Of a stretch of DNA of 64,000 nt, positions 29,898 to 38,446 are shown piece by piece. The notes under the pieces are model-generated. The model did not search any database, was not told where the DNA came from, and saw only the letters and a program-made list of their open reading frames with translations. A program made the translations under genes and the position numbers. The number at the start of each line of letters is the position of its first letter. Within the stretch, counting starts at the first letter, position 1. The DNA is from Tritrichomonas musculus. Its lineage: Eukaryota; Parabasalia; Tritrichomonadida; Tritrichomonadidae. Location: assembly GCA_039105265.1 (NCBI GenBank), contig JAPFFF010000032.1:62001-126000 (forward strand), written 5' to 3'.

Positions 29898-30735
29898 ACG
29901 TCTCGCCACCGTCAACGACCTGAATGACCATATATGGATGGGAGTCGGGATAGTTGGTCTTCAACGACATGATCTGCTCATATTTTTCGTAGAAGTCGTC
30001 GAAACAGAGATTCGATGCGGACTGACTATAGATGTACCTCAGTTGTTGTTTGTTGAAACAGGGGAATATCATCAACGTGGTGATCTCGTTCTTGATGTGC
30101 GGCTTCAGGCCCTTCCATCCCTGAATCAATAGAAAGAAGGTCATGTTGGTGTGTCGACAACGACGGAGTAACTGAGAGAAGTACGATGTCTCATTCGTGA
30201 AGAGTTTGCTGTTACTGATGTCATCAAAGAGGACGAGTGTATGGAGGTACTTCCGATGGAAGTCTTCGATGTGGAGGGTATCGAAGAGGTCATGGATCTC
30301 TTTTGGGGTGATGTTGAGTTGGGGGTCGTCTAGTTTGTCTTCGAGATGGTTGTTCGTGATGGCATAGTACTCGTTCTTGGCTTTAATGAGCTTCTCTATG
30401 GTTGCTTCCGCTGATGATTCACTGATGGTGATGATCGGTAAACGAGGTTCTATCAGTGATTTCAAGGCGAGGAAGGATCGATCACTTTCATTCCCATCTT
30501 TGGTTACGTAGACGAGTAGATGATGAGTATCCATTAATGCAATCTTGATGATCTCTTCCAAAGCGATGACTGTCTTCCCCTGACCTTGCTTACCTACAAT
30601 GACGTTAACGGAGTTGTATCTAACGTTGATCTCTGGATGAACCTTGTCTATGAAGGCTCCACTCATGTCGTTCTTCTTAGTGGATAACACCTCATGGACC
30701 TTGTCTTTAACGATGTCTGACAGAGATGTACTCAT
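29884..30735 (-). CDS. Polinton genome-packaging ATPase, 283 aa
   Basis: This is an FtsK/HerA-superfamily ATPase thought to pump element DNA into capsids. Walker A is IVGKQGQGKT near residues 48-57. Walker B is LVLFDDIS near residue 165. A downstream sensor-like region FFLLIQGWKGLKPHIKNEIT precedes the C-terminal part. Length is normal for Polinton ATPases. ATG 30735 is chosen because ACCTATTTTTATGGCACAG lies upstream. The gene is convergent with and overlaps the small coiled-coil gene. Confidence 0.88.
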   Translation of the reverse strand: MSTSLSDIVKDKVHEVLSTKKNDMSGAFIDKVHPEINVRYNSVNVIVGKQGQGKTVIALEEIIKIALMDTHHLLVYVTKDGNESDRSFLALKSLIEPRLPIITISESSAEATIEKLIKAKNEYYAITNNHLEDKLDDPQLNITPKEIHDLFDTLHIEDFHRKYLHTLVLFDDISNSKLFTNETSYFSQLLRRCRHTNMTFFLLIQGWKGLKPHIKNEITTLMIFPCFNKQQLRYIYSQSASNLCFDDFYEKYEQIMSLKTNYPDSHPYMVIQVVDGGETFIQV

Positions 30736-30784
30736 GGTTTCTGTGCCATAAAAATAGGTATCGTCTAGTGGGTGGTTCATCAGC

Positions 30785-31894
30785 TTACTCCAAGAAAGCT
30801 TCTCCATCGTCTACTGGAACTGCTTCTGGTGATGAATGTGGAGCTGCCCAAGCAGATGCTACTGATGATGGTGGAGCTGCCCAAGAGGATGGTCCCATAA
30901 ACGAAGCTGCGTGACCATCAAGACTATCAGGGTCAGGGTAGTTGGCAGGTGGTTGAAGAGCGGGAGTCAATTGAAGGTTCAAGATTTGGCATATATCCCT
31001 GATGAGACGATAATACAGTGTATCGTATGCGTGTGTGTTACTGTTGTCTCTGTGGGCGAGCATTAATGAATAGACCTTGTTTTCGATGCTTGGTTGTGAG
31101 TTCTTCTTACGCTTGATCTTGTCGAATTGGTCATCAGGAATATCGTCTGGGAGATTCAATGCGGCTTTGATCTGAGACTTCCAGTAACTACCGCATAACT
31201 TCGAATGGAGGACCATCTTATGTTGCCCAGGAATGGTGGTGTGATGGGCATCTTCGATCTGAGCGATAGCAGCATTGAAGGCATCAGTGAAGACGTACTT
31301 GTTGAACATCTCGTAAGCGGATTGTTTACGAGGCTTCTTCATTCGATAGCCACTCTTGGGGTTCTCCAATACGTTCTGGTACCATTGAGGAGTCTGAGAA
31401 AGGTTAGTTCCGATGACGGTACCTACTTGACGGATTTGCTCAGGATGTTGTGCACTATCGTAGTCAAAGTAGGTGACACCCAATGTGTCATTGATGAAGC
31501 CACGTTTCGTGATGGCTTTACCATCATGTCGTCGCTTATATTCAGCACGAGATGCTTTGTCGGGATATGTTGAATGGTATGCCAAAGTGTTTGGCCAGTC
31601 GGATTGGACTGTTGTGTATCCGTTCGCGTAGACTGGGTTGTTGTTCTTGTCGACGATGATTACATCAGGGACACCATCGTTGTTGACATCAGGCATGTTA
31701 TTCAGAACGGCAGGTCCATTAACATCGAGCTTCTTGAGTGCCCATCGACTATTCGGATTCGAATGATTGTGCTTCTCGACCAAACTTTGAGCACCTTGTG
31801 GAGAGATGAGGCTGTTCATGCGCTTCACGTCTTGCTTCAACCCAAGGACAATGTCCATCAGTTCTTTCATTCCGGTTTTACCCTTCGAGGTCAT
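30785..31894 (-). CDS. Polinton hypothetical protein with calcium-loop motif, 370 aa
   Basis: I do not recognise the family. The product starts MTSKGKTGMKELMDIVLGLK (helical), then DVNNDGVPDVIIVD near residues 70-83, a DxNxDGxxD loop as in calcium-binding repeats. A conserved-looking central domain and a basic KKPRKQ stretch follow, and the tail is Pro/Ser/Trp/Ala-rich (SSWAAPPSSVASAWAAPHSS). It is the first gene inside the right terminal repeat. ATG 31894 follows CCAACTTTTTAGTCGAAACC. Confidence 0.65.
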   Translation of the reverse strand: MTSKGKTGMKELMDIVLGLKQDVKRMNSLISPQGAQSLVEKHNHSNPNSRWALKKLDVNGPAVLNNMPDVNNDGVPDVIIVDKNNNPVYANGYTTVQSDWPNTLAYHSTYPDKASRAEYKRRHDGKAITKRGFINDTLGVTYFDYDSAQHPEQIRQVGTVIGTNLSQTPQWYQNVLENPKSGYRMKKPRKQSAYEMFNKYVFTDAFNAAIAQIEDAHHTTIPGQHKMVLHSKLCGSYWKSQIKAALNLPDDIPDDQFDKIKRKKNSQPSIENKVYSLMLAHRDNSNTHAYDTLYYRLIRDICQILNLQLTPALQPPANYPDPDSLDGHAASFMGPSSWAAPPSSVASAWAAPHSSPEAVPVDDGEAFLE

Positions 31895-31931
31895 TTGGTT
31901 TCGACTAAAAAGTTGGTAGGTCGGTAACGAG

Positions 31932-32434
31932 ATCACCCCCACGAGATCACCCCTCACGAGATCACCCATCCACGAGATCACCCACACTCACCCACCCCGC
32001 TATTTATCGCTCATGAGGTATAAACAATATCTAGTAGTCGTCCATTTCACTCACTAACGAGACTCTTTACCGGGCATAACCACCACGAAAATCGTCACGG
32101 GATGGTCACAAACGAGGATCTCTCAGTAACTACCCATTTAAGGGCCATTTTCGACGAATTTCGTATCTAGTAGTCGTCCATTTCGAGCATCGTAACTAGA
32201 CCCTCCGAGTGTGCGATTCACGCGAGAAATACACGATGGACATGTCACGTCGGAGTCACTGAAACCGCTGTTCTGACGATGTGCTTGTCGTCACGGAAAC
32301 GGCCCATTTAAGGCCCATTTGGGGCTCTTTTTGGGACTTTCGAAAAACGCGTTTCCATGCTCGTAACTACCCATTTAAGGGCCATTTTCGACGAATTCGT
32401 ATCTTGTAGTCAGACGCGCCTCCCCTACACTACT
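31932..32434 (-). repeat. Polinton right terminal inverted repeat (503 bp)
   Basis: It is the inverted counterpart of 12918-13420, identical by eye except one base. Its inner edge carries the CACGAGATCACCC units in inverse orientation. Confidence 0.95.
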
Positions 32435-32439
32435 TAATA
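32435..32439. repeat. Polinton target-site duplication, right copy
   Basis: TAATA repeats the five bases at 12913-12917. Confidence 0.85.
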
Positions 32440-32720
32440 TGGAAGTATTGAAAGATGTATTCTATGAGTTTATTCAATATTAACAAGTTTACAACATTTT
32501 TGGGACGTACGCCCTTAAATTTTAAATATCTTAATCGCTTTTTAAATAAAACTTCCTTTGGATATTATAATTATTCTTCCCATAAACAACTTATCTTCTC
32601 ATCTAAGAAAAAAAAGCTTAACAGAAAAAGTGCAAAAATTGATATCTTTTTATTAAAGTTCGATTTTGAACTTTTTCAAAGAATAAACTATTCAAAATTA
32701 GGAATATTCCAATTATACCC

Positions 32721-34058
32721 TTAAGCACGATTGAAATTGATTAATGTTCCATATATTTCAAAAGATTCAATGATCAGATAATTAGTGTTAGCCCAATCTG
32801 GACCTGTTGATTTAATTCGAATAAATTGAAATGATTTCGATGTTGAATTTTGAATATTGAATGTATGTGAAAGATTTTTACCATTCAAATAAGGACAATT
32901 GAATTGTTCATCAAGTTTTTCCCATGATTTTTTGTCCGTAGAACCTTCAATAACCCAGTTTTTAGGATGATGCCAGTTAGGACTACAACAGGCTGATCCA
33001 ATTGTGTAATGGGTTGGGATTACTCGACGTTCTTTGAAATCGATGCAGAGCCAACTGTTAGGTTCATCTTTTGACACAAAATGCTTGTTCTTTTCATCAT
33101 ATAAAAAAGCTGTTTGTGGAAGATAACGTTCATCTGGTCCATTGTTTACTGACGATGCTGTGACGTTCAAAATGTTGTCTATCGTGTTTGATGAGTTTTT
33201 TCTCAGGAAGTTGATGATACCAGATAAACCGTTATCGTTATCAAATGTGAATTTTTTAGTAGATTCGTCATTTTTGCAAGTTGTATTGTATCGCTTGGTT
33301 GCAGATTGTTCTTCTCGTTTTATTTCTGATTCGAGCCGTGAACAAAGTCGATTCCAGACGCCGACATTCAAGTCTTCGATTGAAAAAATTGAAAGAAATT
33401 CTTTCATGTTCATCGTTGAAACATTTGAAAAGTAAACGGTCTCATAAAGAATAGAAAATTTTCGATCATCACGACAAAATTCATTCAATAATTCTAAAAG
33501 GTCGTCTTCATCGTTCAATCGAAGATTCGGTGATGAAAGAATTTCATAAAGGACATTAATATTCAAATTTTTTAGATCTTCTTTATTGCTTGAGCAAAAT
33601 TCAAAGAAATGAGATGAGATGAATTCTATTTCTCGATTTAATTCTTCTTTGAAAAGTTTTGGTGATTTTATATGAGTCTTAAGAAGTGAAAAGACATTAT
33701 CTATGCTAATTTCTGTTGGCAGATCATTTTCTGAAAATTTTATCGATTCTGTACCAAGAAGGTTAATTACTTCAGAAAAAAACGGGAGCTCTTCGTCCGA
33801 AAGTTCTTCTTGCTGAAATTGTGTAAGATTTAAGATATGTGAAAAATTACCTCTTTGCTGGGTGTTGATGACGAATGTATCAAATGTTGGATCATCTTTT
33901 CGATGTTGGCAAATAAGAGGTGACAAAAGTTCTGAACAAATAAAACTGGTTTTAAATTCTTGACCATTAACAATAAAAGTGAAATCATTTGTATAGTTTG
34001 TTAGAGGTACATCTAAAATGCATGATGTTTTGAGTTCAATTTTGCTTGTATTCGCCAT
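32721..34058 (-). CDS. BTB-BACK-F5/8 type C (discoidin) protein, 445 aa
   Basis: The N-terminal BTB/POZ-like domain (about 18-125) starts DFTFIVNGQEFKTSFICSEL. A helical BACK-like region follows (about 135-245: LLKTHIKSPKLFKEELNREI). The C-terminal discoidin-like domain (about 270-440) has GIINFLRKNSSNTIDNILNV, WLCIDFKERRVIPTHYTIGS, HPKNWVIEGSTDKKSWEKLD and FQFIRIKSTGPDWANTNYL. This architecture is strongly expanded in trichomonads. It probably acts as a cytoplasmic adaptor (BTB for oligomerisation or cullin binding); the ligand is unknown. The start ATG is followed by poly(T)/AT sequence upstream and no signal peptide is seen. Confidence 0.9.
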   Translation of the reverse strand: MANTSKIELKTSCILDVPLTNYTNDFTFIVNGQEFKTSFICSELLSPLICQHRKDDPTFDTFVINTQQRGNFSHILNLTQFQQEELSDEELPFFSEVINLLGTESIKFSENDLPTEISIDNVFSLLKTHIKSPKLFKEELNREIEFISSHFFEFCSSNKEDLKNLNINVLYEILSSPNLRLNDEDDLLELLNEFCRDDRKFSILYETVYFSNVSTMNMKEFLSIFSIEDLNVGVWNRLCSRLESEIKREEQSATKRYNTTCKNDESTKKFTFDNDNGLSGIINFLRKNSSNTIDNILNVTASSVNNGPDERYLPQTAFLYDEKNKHFVSKDEPNSWLCIDFKERRVIPTHYTIGSACCSPNWHHPKNWVIEGSTDKKSWEKLDEQFNCPYLNGKNLSHTFNIQNSTSKSFQFIRIKSTGPDWANTNYLIIESFEIYGTLINFNRA

Positions 34059-34160
34059 TTTTTATTTTTATTTTTAATTTTTTTTTTTTTTTTGTCATAT
34101 CTCCTTTATTTATCTTTAATTTTTTAAATCATCAAAAAAAAAAAATTGTGAGTTCAAGAA

Positions 34161-34234
34161 GCCTTCGTAGCTCAACCGGCTAGAGCATAAGACTCTTAAT
34201 CTTGGGGTTGCGGGTTCGAGTCCCGCCGGAGGCT
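34161..34234 (+). tRNA. tRNA-Lys(CTT)
   Basis: A full cloverleaf is visible. The acceptor is GCCTTCG/CGGAGGC, the D-arm lies around TAGCTCAACCGGCTAGAGCA, and the anticodon stem TAAGA/TCTTG has loop CTCTTAA (anticodon CTT, 34195-34197). The T-arm is GCGGG/CCCGC around TTCGAGT. No intron and no encoded CCA. A T-run shortly downstream (from about 34239) can end Pol III transcription. Confidence 0.96.
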
Positions 34235-34280
34235 ACTATTTTTTTAAAAAAAAAAAAAAACTTTTTCAAAAAGTAGCCTC
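34229..34280. repeat. Foldback copying the tRNA 3-prime end
   Basis: GAGGCTACT at 34229-34237 (tRNA acceptor end) is repeated inverted as AGTAGCCTC at 34272-34280, with T- and A-runs between, forming a potential hairpin. From 34281 to 34734 I see only AT-rich sequence without a gene. Confidence 0.5.
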
Positions 34281-34734
34281 AGGCGGTAATTGTTCATTAA
34301 TAAACAAAAACATTAAAAATTTATCTAATGCTGTCTATAATATATTTTTTCCAACTCAAAAAATTTAATATCATTCAATTTTATATAAATAAGTTGAGTA
34401 TAATTAATCCAAAAAATGAGATCTTTCGATTTGGATTTGAAAATGAAAATAAATAATTGAAAATTCAATTGTAGACATATATAATGTAGAATATAATTTT
34501 ATCTTTACCTAAATAATAATAGGTTTATTAAATCTTTGATATTGGCAGAAATCCTATAAACTTATTAACCACTTTATATAACAATACATTTCGCCATTAT
34601 TTTGAAATCAAATTTTCTATTAATTTCAAAAGGAGTCCTTCATTGAAAAATAGAAAGTAAAAATCATAAATATTAAAAAAATAAAATTTGATTAAAATTA
34701 TAAAAGAAAAATTTCATCTTTAGCATTTTTATCA

Positions 34735-36264
34735 ATATCTTCTCTTTCCAATAAAAGATTAATGATTGTTTGATCACCTTTTTCAAATGCAATATGCAAT
34801 GGTGTTTGATAAACAATGTTTCTTCAAATATCATTTGTTGAATATTGGTATGAAATGGTATGAACAAAACTAAATCATTAATTTGTCTATATTCGTTTTT
34901 GACAAAATTTTTTTTATAAAAAATGTAGATGATAAATGATATCAAAAAAATTTAATGTGAAATTTTTCTCGAATTTATATCAATTGGATGTGATAGTAAA
35001 AGTTTAACTATTTCAGCATTACCTTTTTCAATTGCTATTGCTAACGGAGTAGTATGAATAATTATAATATTATAATTTCATTAGAATAATTTGATTTGAA
35101 ATGTAATAAAAAGCGTAGTAGTTGAAATTTGATAAAAAAATAATGGATGAACAAAATGGAAAATTATATTTTGAATGATATGGGAAAAGAAGATTATGCA
35201 ATGAAATCAATAATTTTCATAAAATTTCATTAATAATGATTATTTTCAAATGTTTTTATAATATTTGATTAAAAATGTAATCAAAATAATTGAAGGAAAT
35301 GTAATAAATTTTTTTTGATTAAAATGTAATTAAAACATTTTTTGTGAAATTTTATTAAACTTTCTTGGATTAAAATTAGTTTGATATTTGCATCAATGAA
35401 TTTATTTGATAGTAAAAGTTTTATGATTGGGACATTTCTATTTTGAATTGCTAAAATCAATGGCGTTGTATTAAATAAAAATAAATAAAATTCTATAAAT
35501 GATTAATTTTTTGAATGATATAAAAAAATATTTTCAGAATTGAATTAAAATTGTGTTATTTGAAATTGTATAAATAAATTTTTAATAAACATAATAAGAA
35601 CATTTTACATCAAAATATTATAAAAGCTTAAATCAATCAAATATCATTTAATACTTGAGTTAAAATTCTATTAAAAAAGCAAACATTTAATTAGATAAAA
35701 AAAAAATATTATTTTAAATGTCATAAAATAAACAAAGTTTAAAATTTCATTCAATAATATGTCATGAAATATAATTAAAAACATTGTTGCTTTTAAAATT
35801 GTATGAAAATATATGTGATGAAATGTTATTTGAAAGTAAAATTTCAGAACATGATTTAAAAAGTAAAAATGGAAATTAAATACAAAAAAAAATCATGAAT
35901 TTTATTCAAAATTAAGAATAAATGTTGCATATATTTACATCAATGTTCTCTGCATTCAATAAAAGTCTAGTGATTTCATAATAACCCTTTTCGACAGAAA
36001 TGTATAATGCTGATTTATTTAAAAAGAATATAAAATTTCATAAAATTTTATTTTTTGAAAACTGCATATAAAATGAATTGAAATTGAATTAAAAGAAATA
36101 AAGTTTTGAATTCCATGAAACTTTTTCTCTTTAAATTAAATACTCATGATAAAAAAAACAATTAATTAACAGTAAGTTTATTGACATTGATATTTGGATT
36201 TGATAATAGCAAACGAACAATTTCAATATTTCCTTTTTCAACAGATGCATGTAGTGCATTTTTA
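34735..36264 (-). pseudogene. Five isolated ankyrin units downstream of a DUF3447 gene
   Basis: On the minus strand, single ankyrin-like units read NALHASVEKGNIEIVRLLLS (36264-36184), SALYISVEKGYYEITRLLLN (36015-35938), TTPLILAIQNRNVPIIKLLL (35469-35391), TTPLAIAIEKGNAEIVKLLL (35054-34978) and TPLHIAFEKGDQTIINLLLE (34808-34735). Each follows the DUF3447 gene at 36422-37588 in order and orientation. They are parted by 150-500 bp of AT-rich sequence with stops. Every break falls between DVN-type ends and (N/K)TALH-type starts. Either the gene tail has been split by insertions or the spacers are removed from RNA; no standard trichomonad intron motif is seen. Confidence 0.6.
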
Positions 36265-36421
36265 TAAACGTAAAATATTAAATGTGATTTAAAAATAAAA
36301 CAATTGAACATTATCAAAATCATAAAATAAAAATTGCTTTCAATCCATCACCAAAAATTAAAAATATAATGATATTAAAACTATTTGATTTTTTAATTTC
36401 ATAAATTTTTCAATATAAAAA

Positions 36422-37588
36422 CTATATAAAATAGGATAAGATGTAAATTATATAAAAAACAAAATGATTTAAAGTTTCAAGTCTGTTAATATGGACATCT
36501 TGATTGAGCAAAAGAAAATTAACAATATCATAAAAATCATATTTGGCAGAATAAACAAACATGGCATCGTCTAAATGCATTTCCATCGAATATTCAAAAT
36601 TATATTTTTTTAAGCATTTGATGTAATTAATTTGTTCTAAATTTTTGTTATTATATAAATAGGAGGCAATTTCATTGTGGTGACATTTGATTGATTCATA
36701 AAATGCTCTTTTATAAAGGCTTTTTATCAATAATGTTTTATCAATGTTTTCTTCAATAAAATGAATCATAATTGGATTTTGGCTGTGAATTGCATATAAA
36801 AATGTTGATGATTCTATTGGAACTTGGTTTAAATACAAATACTTGAATATTTGAATTGAGCCATGAAACGCTGCATAATTTATTAATGATGTTTTATTTT
36901 TGAGCAAAAAACCGTTTGTTTCAAAAATTGAACAATTGATTGTCGATGACAAAAAATAATTTGTTTGGTTAACATATATTATAAATTCATCAATTGAATC
37001 TTGCCTTATTAATTGACAAATTTGTGAATCATTTTCGCCAATCTTTCTTCTTTCATTAAAAACACTTAAATTTTGAATAATTTTGTTATTTCCTGTAAGA
37101 GTAATAATATCATTTTCAATCTTATTTCTTAATTTGTCATCAAAAAAATTAATAAACTCAGGATAAAAATAATGTGGATAATATTTGCTAGTATTTTTAT
37201 CATTTATGATAATATAATAATTTTCATCCGTTGGCTTAATTATTTTTTGTTCAAGTAAAAAAAGTATAATAAATTTGTTGCCTTTGAATATATTAAAAAT
37301 TTCCCAATTTGAATAATATTGTTGAATTTCTTTTTTATATTCATTAATTATTAGTTTGATTTTGTCAAAAAATTGAGGACACCGATAATGATTCTTTGCA
37401 ATTTTCGAAATTAAATGAAGCACTCTTTTTAAACTATGTTTGTCTTTTAAACACTTTTGATTATCTAGATTATTAATTAAATCAGACAAAAAATCTTGAT
37501 TACTTTCATTTTCGATAGCCTCTAGAATAGCATTTTGAATGTTATTCATTTGTTTAAAAAAGTCTTTTATAAATGATTTTACATTCAT
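36422..37588 (-). CDS. DUF3447 ankyrin-family protein, 388 aa
   Basis: This trichomonad-type protein has a helical N-terminal region (about 1-150). The DUF3447 core follows: RRKIGENDSQICQLIRQDSI then DEFIIYV (about 185-210), SLINYAAFHGSIQIFKYL (about 240) and FYESIKCHHNEIASYL (about 310). It ends in one ankyrin-like unit (AMFVYSAKYDFYDIVNFLLL). The last 20 residues run into AT-rich spacer. It is a paralogue of 50143-51348, with the same motif order. Function is unknown; ankyrin folds usually bind proteins. The downstream ankyrin units at 36264-34735 are probably its original continuation. Confidence 0.85.
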   Translation of the reverse strand: MNVKSFIKDFFKQMNNIQNAILEAIENESNQDFLSDLINNLDNQKCLKDKHSLKRVLHLISKIAKNHYRCPQFFDKIKLIINEYKKEIQQYYSNWEIFNIFKGNKFIILFLLEQKIIKPTDENYYIIINDKNTSKYYPHYFYPEFINFFDDKLRNKIENDIITLTGNNKIIQNLSVFNERRKIGENDSQICQLIRQDSIDEFIIYVNQTNYFLSSTINCSIFETNGFLLKNKTSLINYAAFHGSIQIFKYLYLNQVPIESSTFLYAIHSQNPIMIHFIEENIDKTLLIKSLYKRAFYESIKCHHNEIASYLYNNKNLEQINYIKCLKKYNFEYSMEMHLDDAMFVYSAKYDFYDIVNFLLLNQDVHINRLETLNHFVFYIIYILSYFI

Positions 37589-37923
37589 ATTATAATAAAA
37601 TTAATTTCCAATTGAATATCACATCACATGTCATTTTTTTCCTCAAACAAATATCTATTCATGCCCTTTTTATAAAACAATAAAAAATTCTATATGATTA
37701 CCGGAAAAAACAATTTCATTAACATGTTTTAATTCCAAAATATTTAAATTCCACATTAACATGTTTTAATTCCAAAATAAAATATGTTAATAAAATTAAG
37801 ATTTTTTTTATTATTATTATTTTTTTTTTATCATTTTTATTTAAATAGCAACCAATGTATTATGAAAAATGTTCCTAATGTTCAATCCTCTGGCAATAGA
37901 AAAGAGATAATTACTTAAATAAT

Positions 37924-37933
37924 AAAAAAAAAA

Positions 37934-37971
<38 letters not shown>
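37924..37971. repeat. A13 and T34 homopolymer pair
   Basis: Thirteen A, one C and thirty-four T residues stand in the intergenic region. The stretch 37589-37923 is AT-rich without a gene. Confidence 0.9.
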
Positions 37972-37972
<1 letters not shown>

Positions 37973-37989
37973 GTTAAATAGCAGTTAAG

Positions 37990-38195
37990 GTGCCTTATAC
38001 AAGGCACTCATTCTATAATTATGGTCTCTCCTTTTTTTCGTCATTGTTGATCATCAAAGGCTATTTAAATAAGATTAGAGAAAATTTTTTCAAATTAAAT
38101 AGCTGTCAAAGTGTCTTATACAAGACACCAAATTCCTTATCAGGATTTTGATAAAATTGTTTTAGATTGCTGTTAATGTGCCTTATACAAGGCAC
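37990..38195. promoter_or_regulatory. Three copies of a palindromic hairpin with compensatory change
   Basis: GTGCCTTATACAAGGCAC occurs at 37990-38007 and 38178-38195. GTGTCTTATACAAGACAC occurs at 38111-38128. Each forms a 7-bp stem with loop ATAC. In the middle copy a C-to-T change is matched by G-to-A on the partner arm, so pairing or dyad symmetry is kept. The preceding 10-15 bp (TTAAATAGCAGTTAAG-like) are also shared. The site lies between the 3-prime end of the membrane-LRR gene and the 5-prime end of the DUF3447 gene, both minus. It could be a dimer-bound operator or an RNA element. Confidence 0.6.
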
Positions 38196-38277
38196 AGGTT
38201 GTCTTCCTTCAATTATCCAATAAGTATTCAATAAATATCTTTTCATAATTTTATCATTTATAAAATTTTAAATAACA

Positions 38278-38341
38278 TTTAAGGTACAAATCCAGTACGT
38301 TAAATAACTGCATATTAAAATGATATGATTTGTACCTTAAA
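38278..38341. other. 15-bp perfect inverted repeat downstream of the membrane-LRR gene
   Basis: TTTAAGGTACAAATC (38278-38292) pairs perfectly with GATTTGTACCTTAAA (38327-38341) around a 34-nt AT-rich loop. It lies 106 bp after the stop of the minus-strand gene at 38447 and could mark its mRNA 3-prime end. Confidence 0.55.
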
Positions 38342-38446
38342 AAAAAAAAATTATTATTAATATTATTAAAAAATCTAATTTAAATGATTCAGTACAAGAT
38401 AAGTGTAAAAATTCATTTTTAAAAAGTTTAATGATTTAAATATAAT

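Larger units (their letters stand above)
12918..32434. mobile_element. Polinton/Maverick element, 19.5 kb, apparently whole
   Basis: The element begins AGTAGTG and ends CACTACT, has 503-bp terminal inverted repeats and is flanked by TAATA. It carries the Polinton core: protein-primed-type family-B DNA polymerase, rve-type integrase, FtsK/HerA-type packaging ATPase, and probable double- and single-jelly-roll capsid proteins, plus fibre-like and small proteins. Base composition is much more G+C-rich than the flanks. The terminal repeats differ at only one position by eye and the long frames are open, so insertion looks recent. I would count at most about one break in the whole element. I did not recognise an adenovirus-type maturation protease. 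Confidence 0.95.

Noticed and set aside
32455-32724. 89-codon frame just outside the right end of the Polinton
   Set aside because: It has no recognisable domain, low-complexity composition and no link to the sequence left of the insertion; likely chance.
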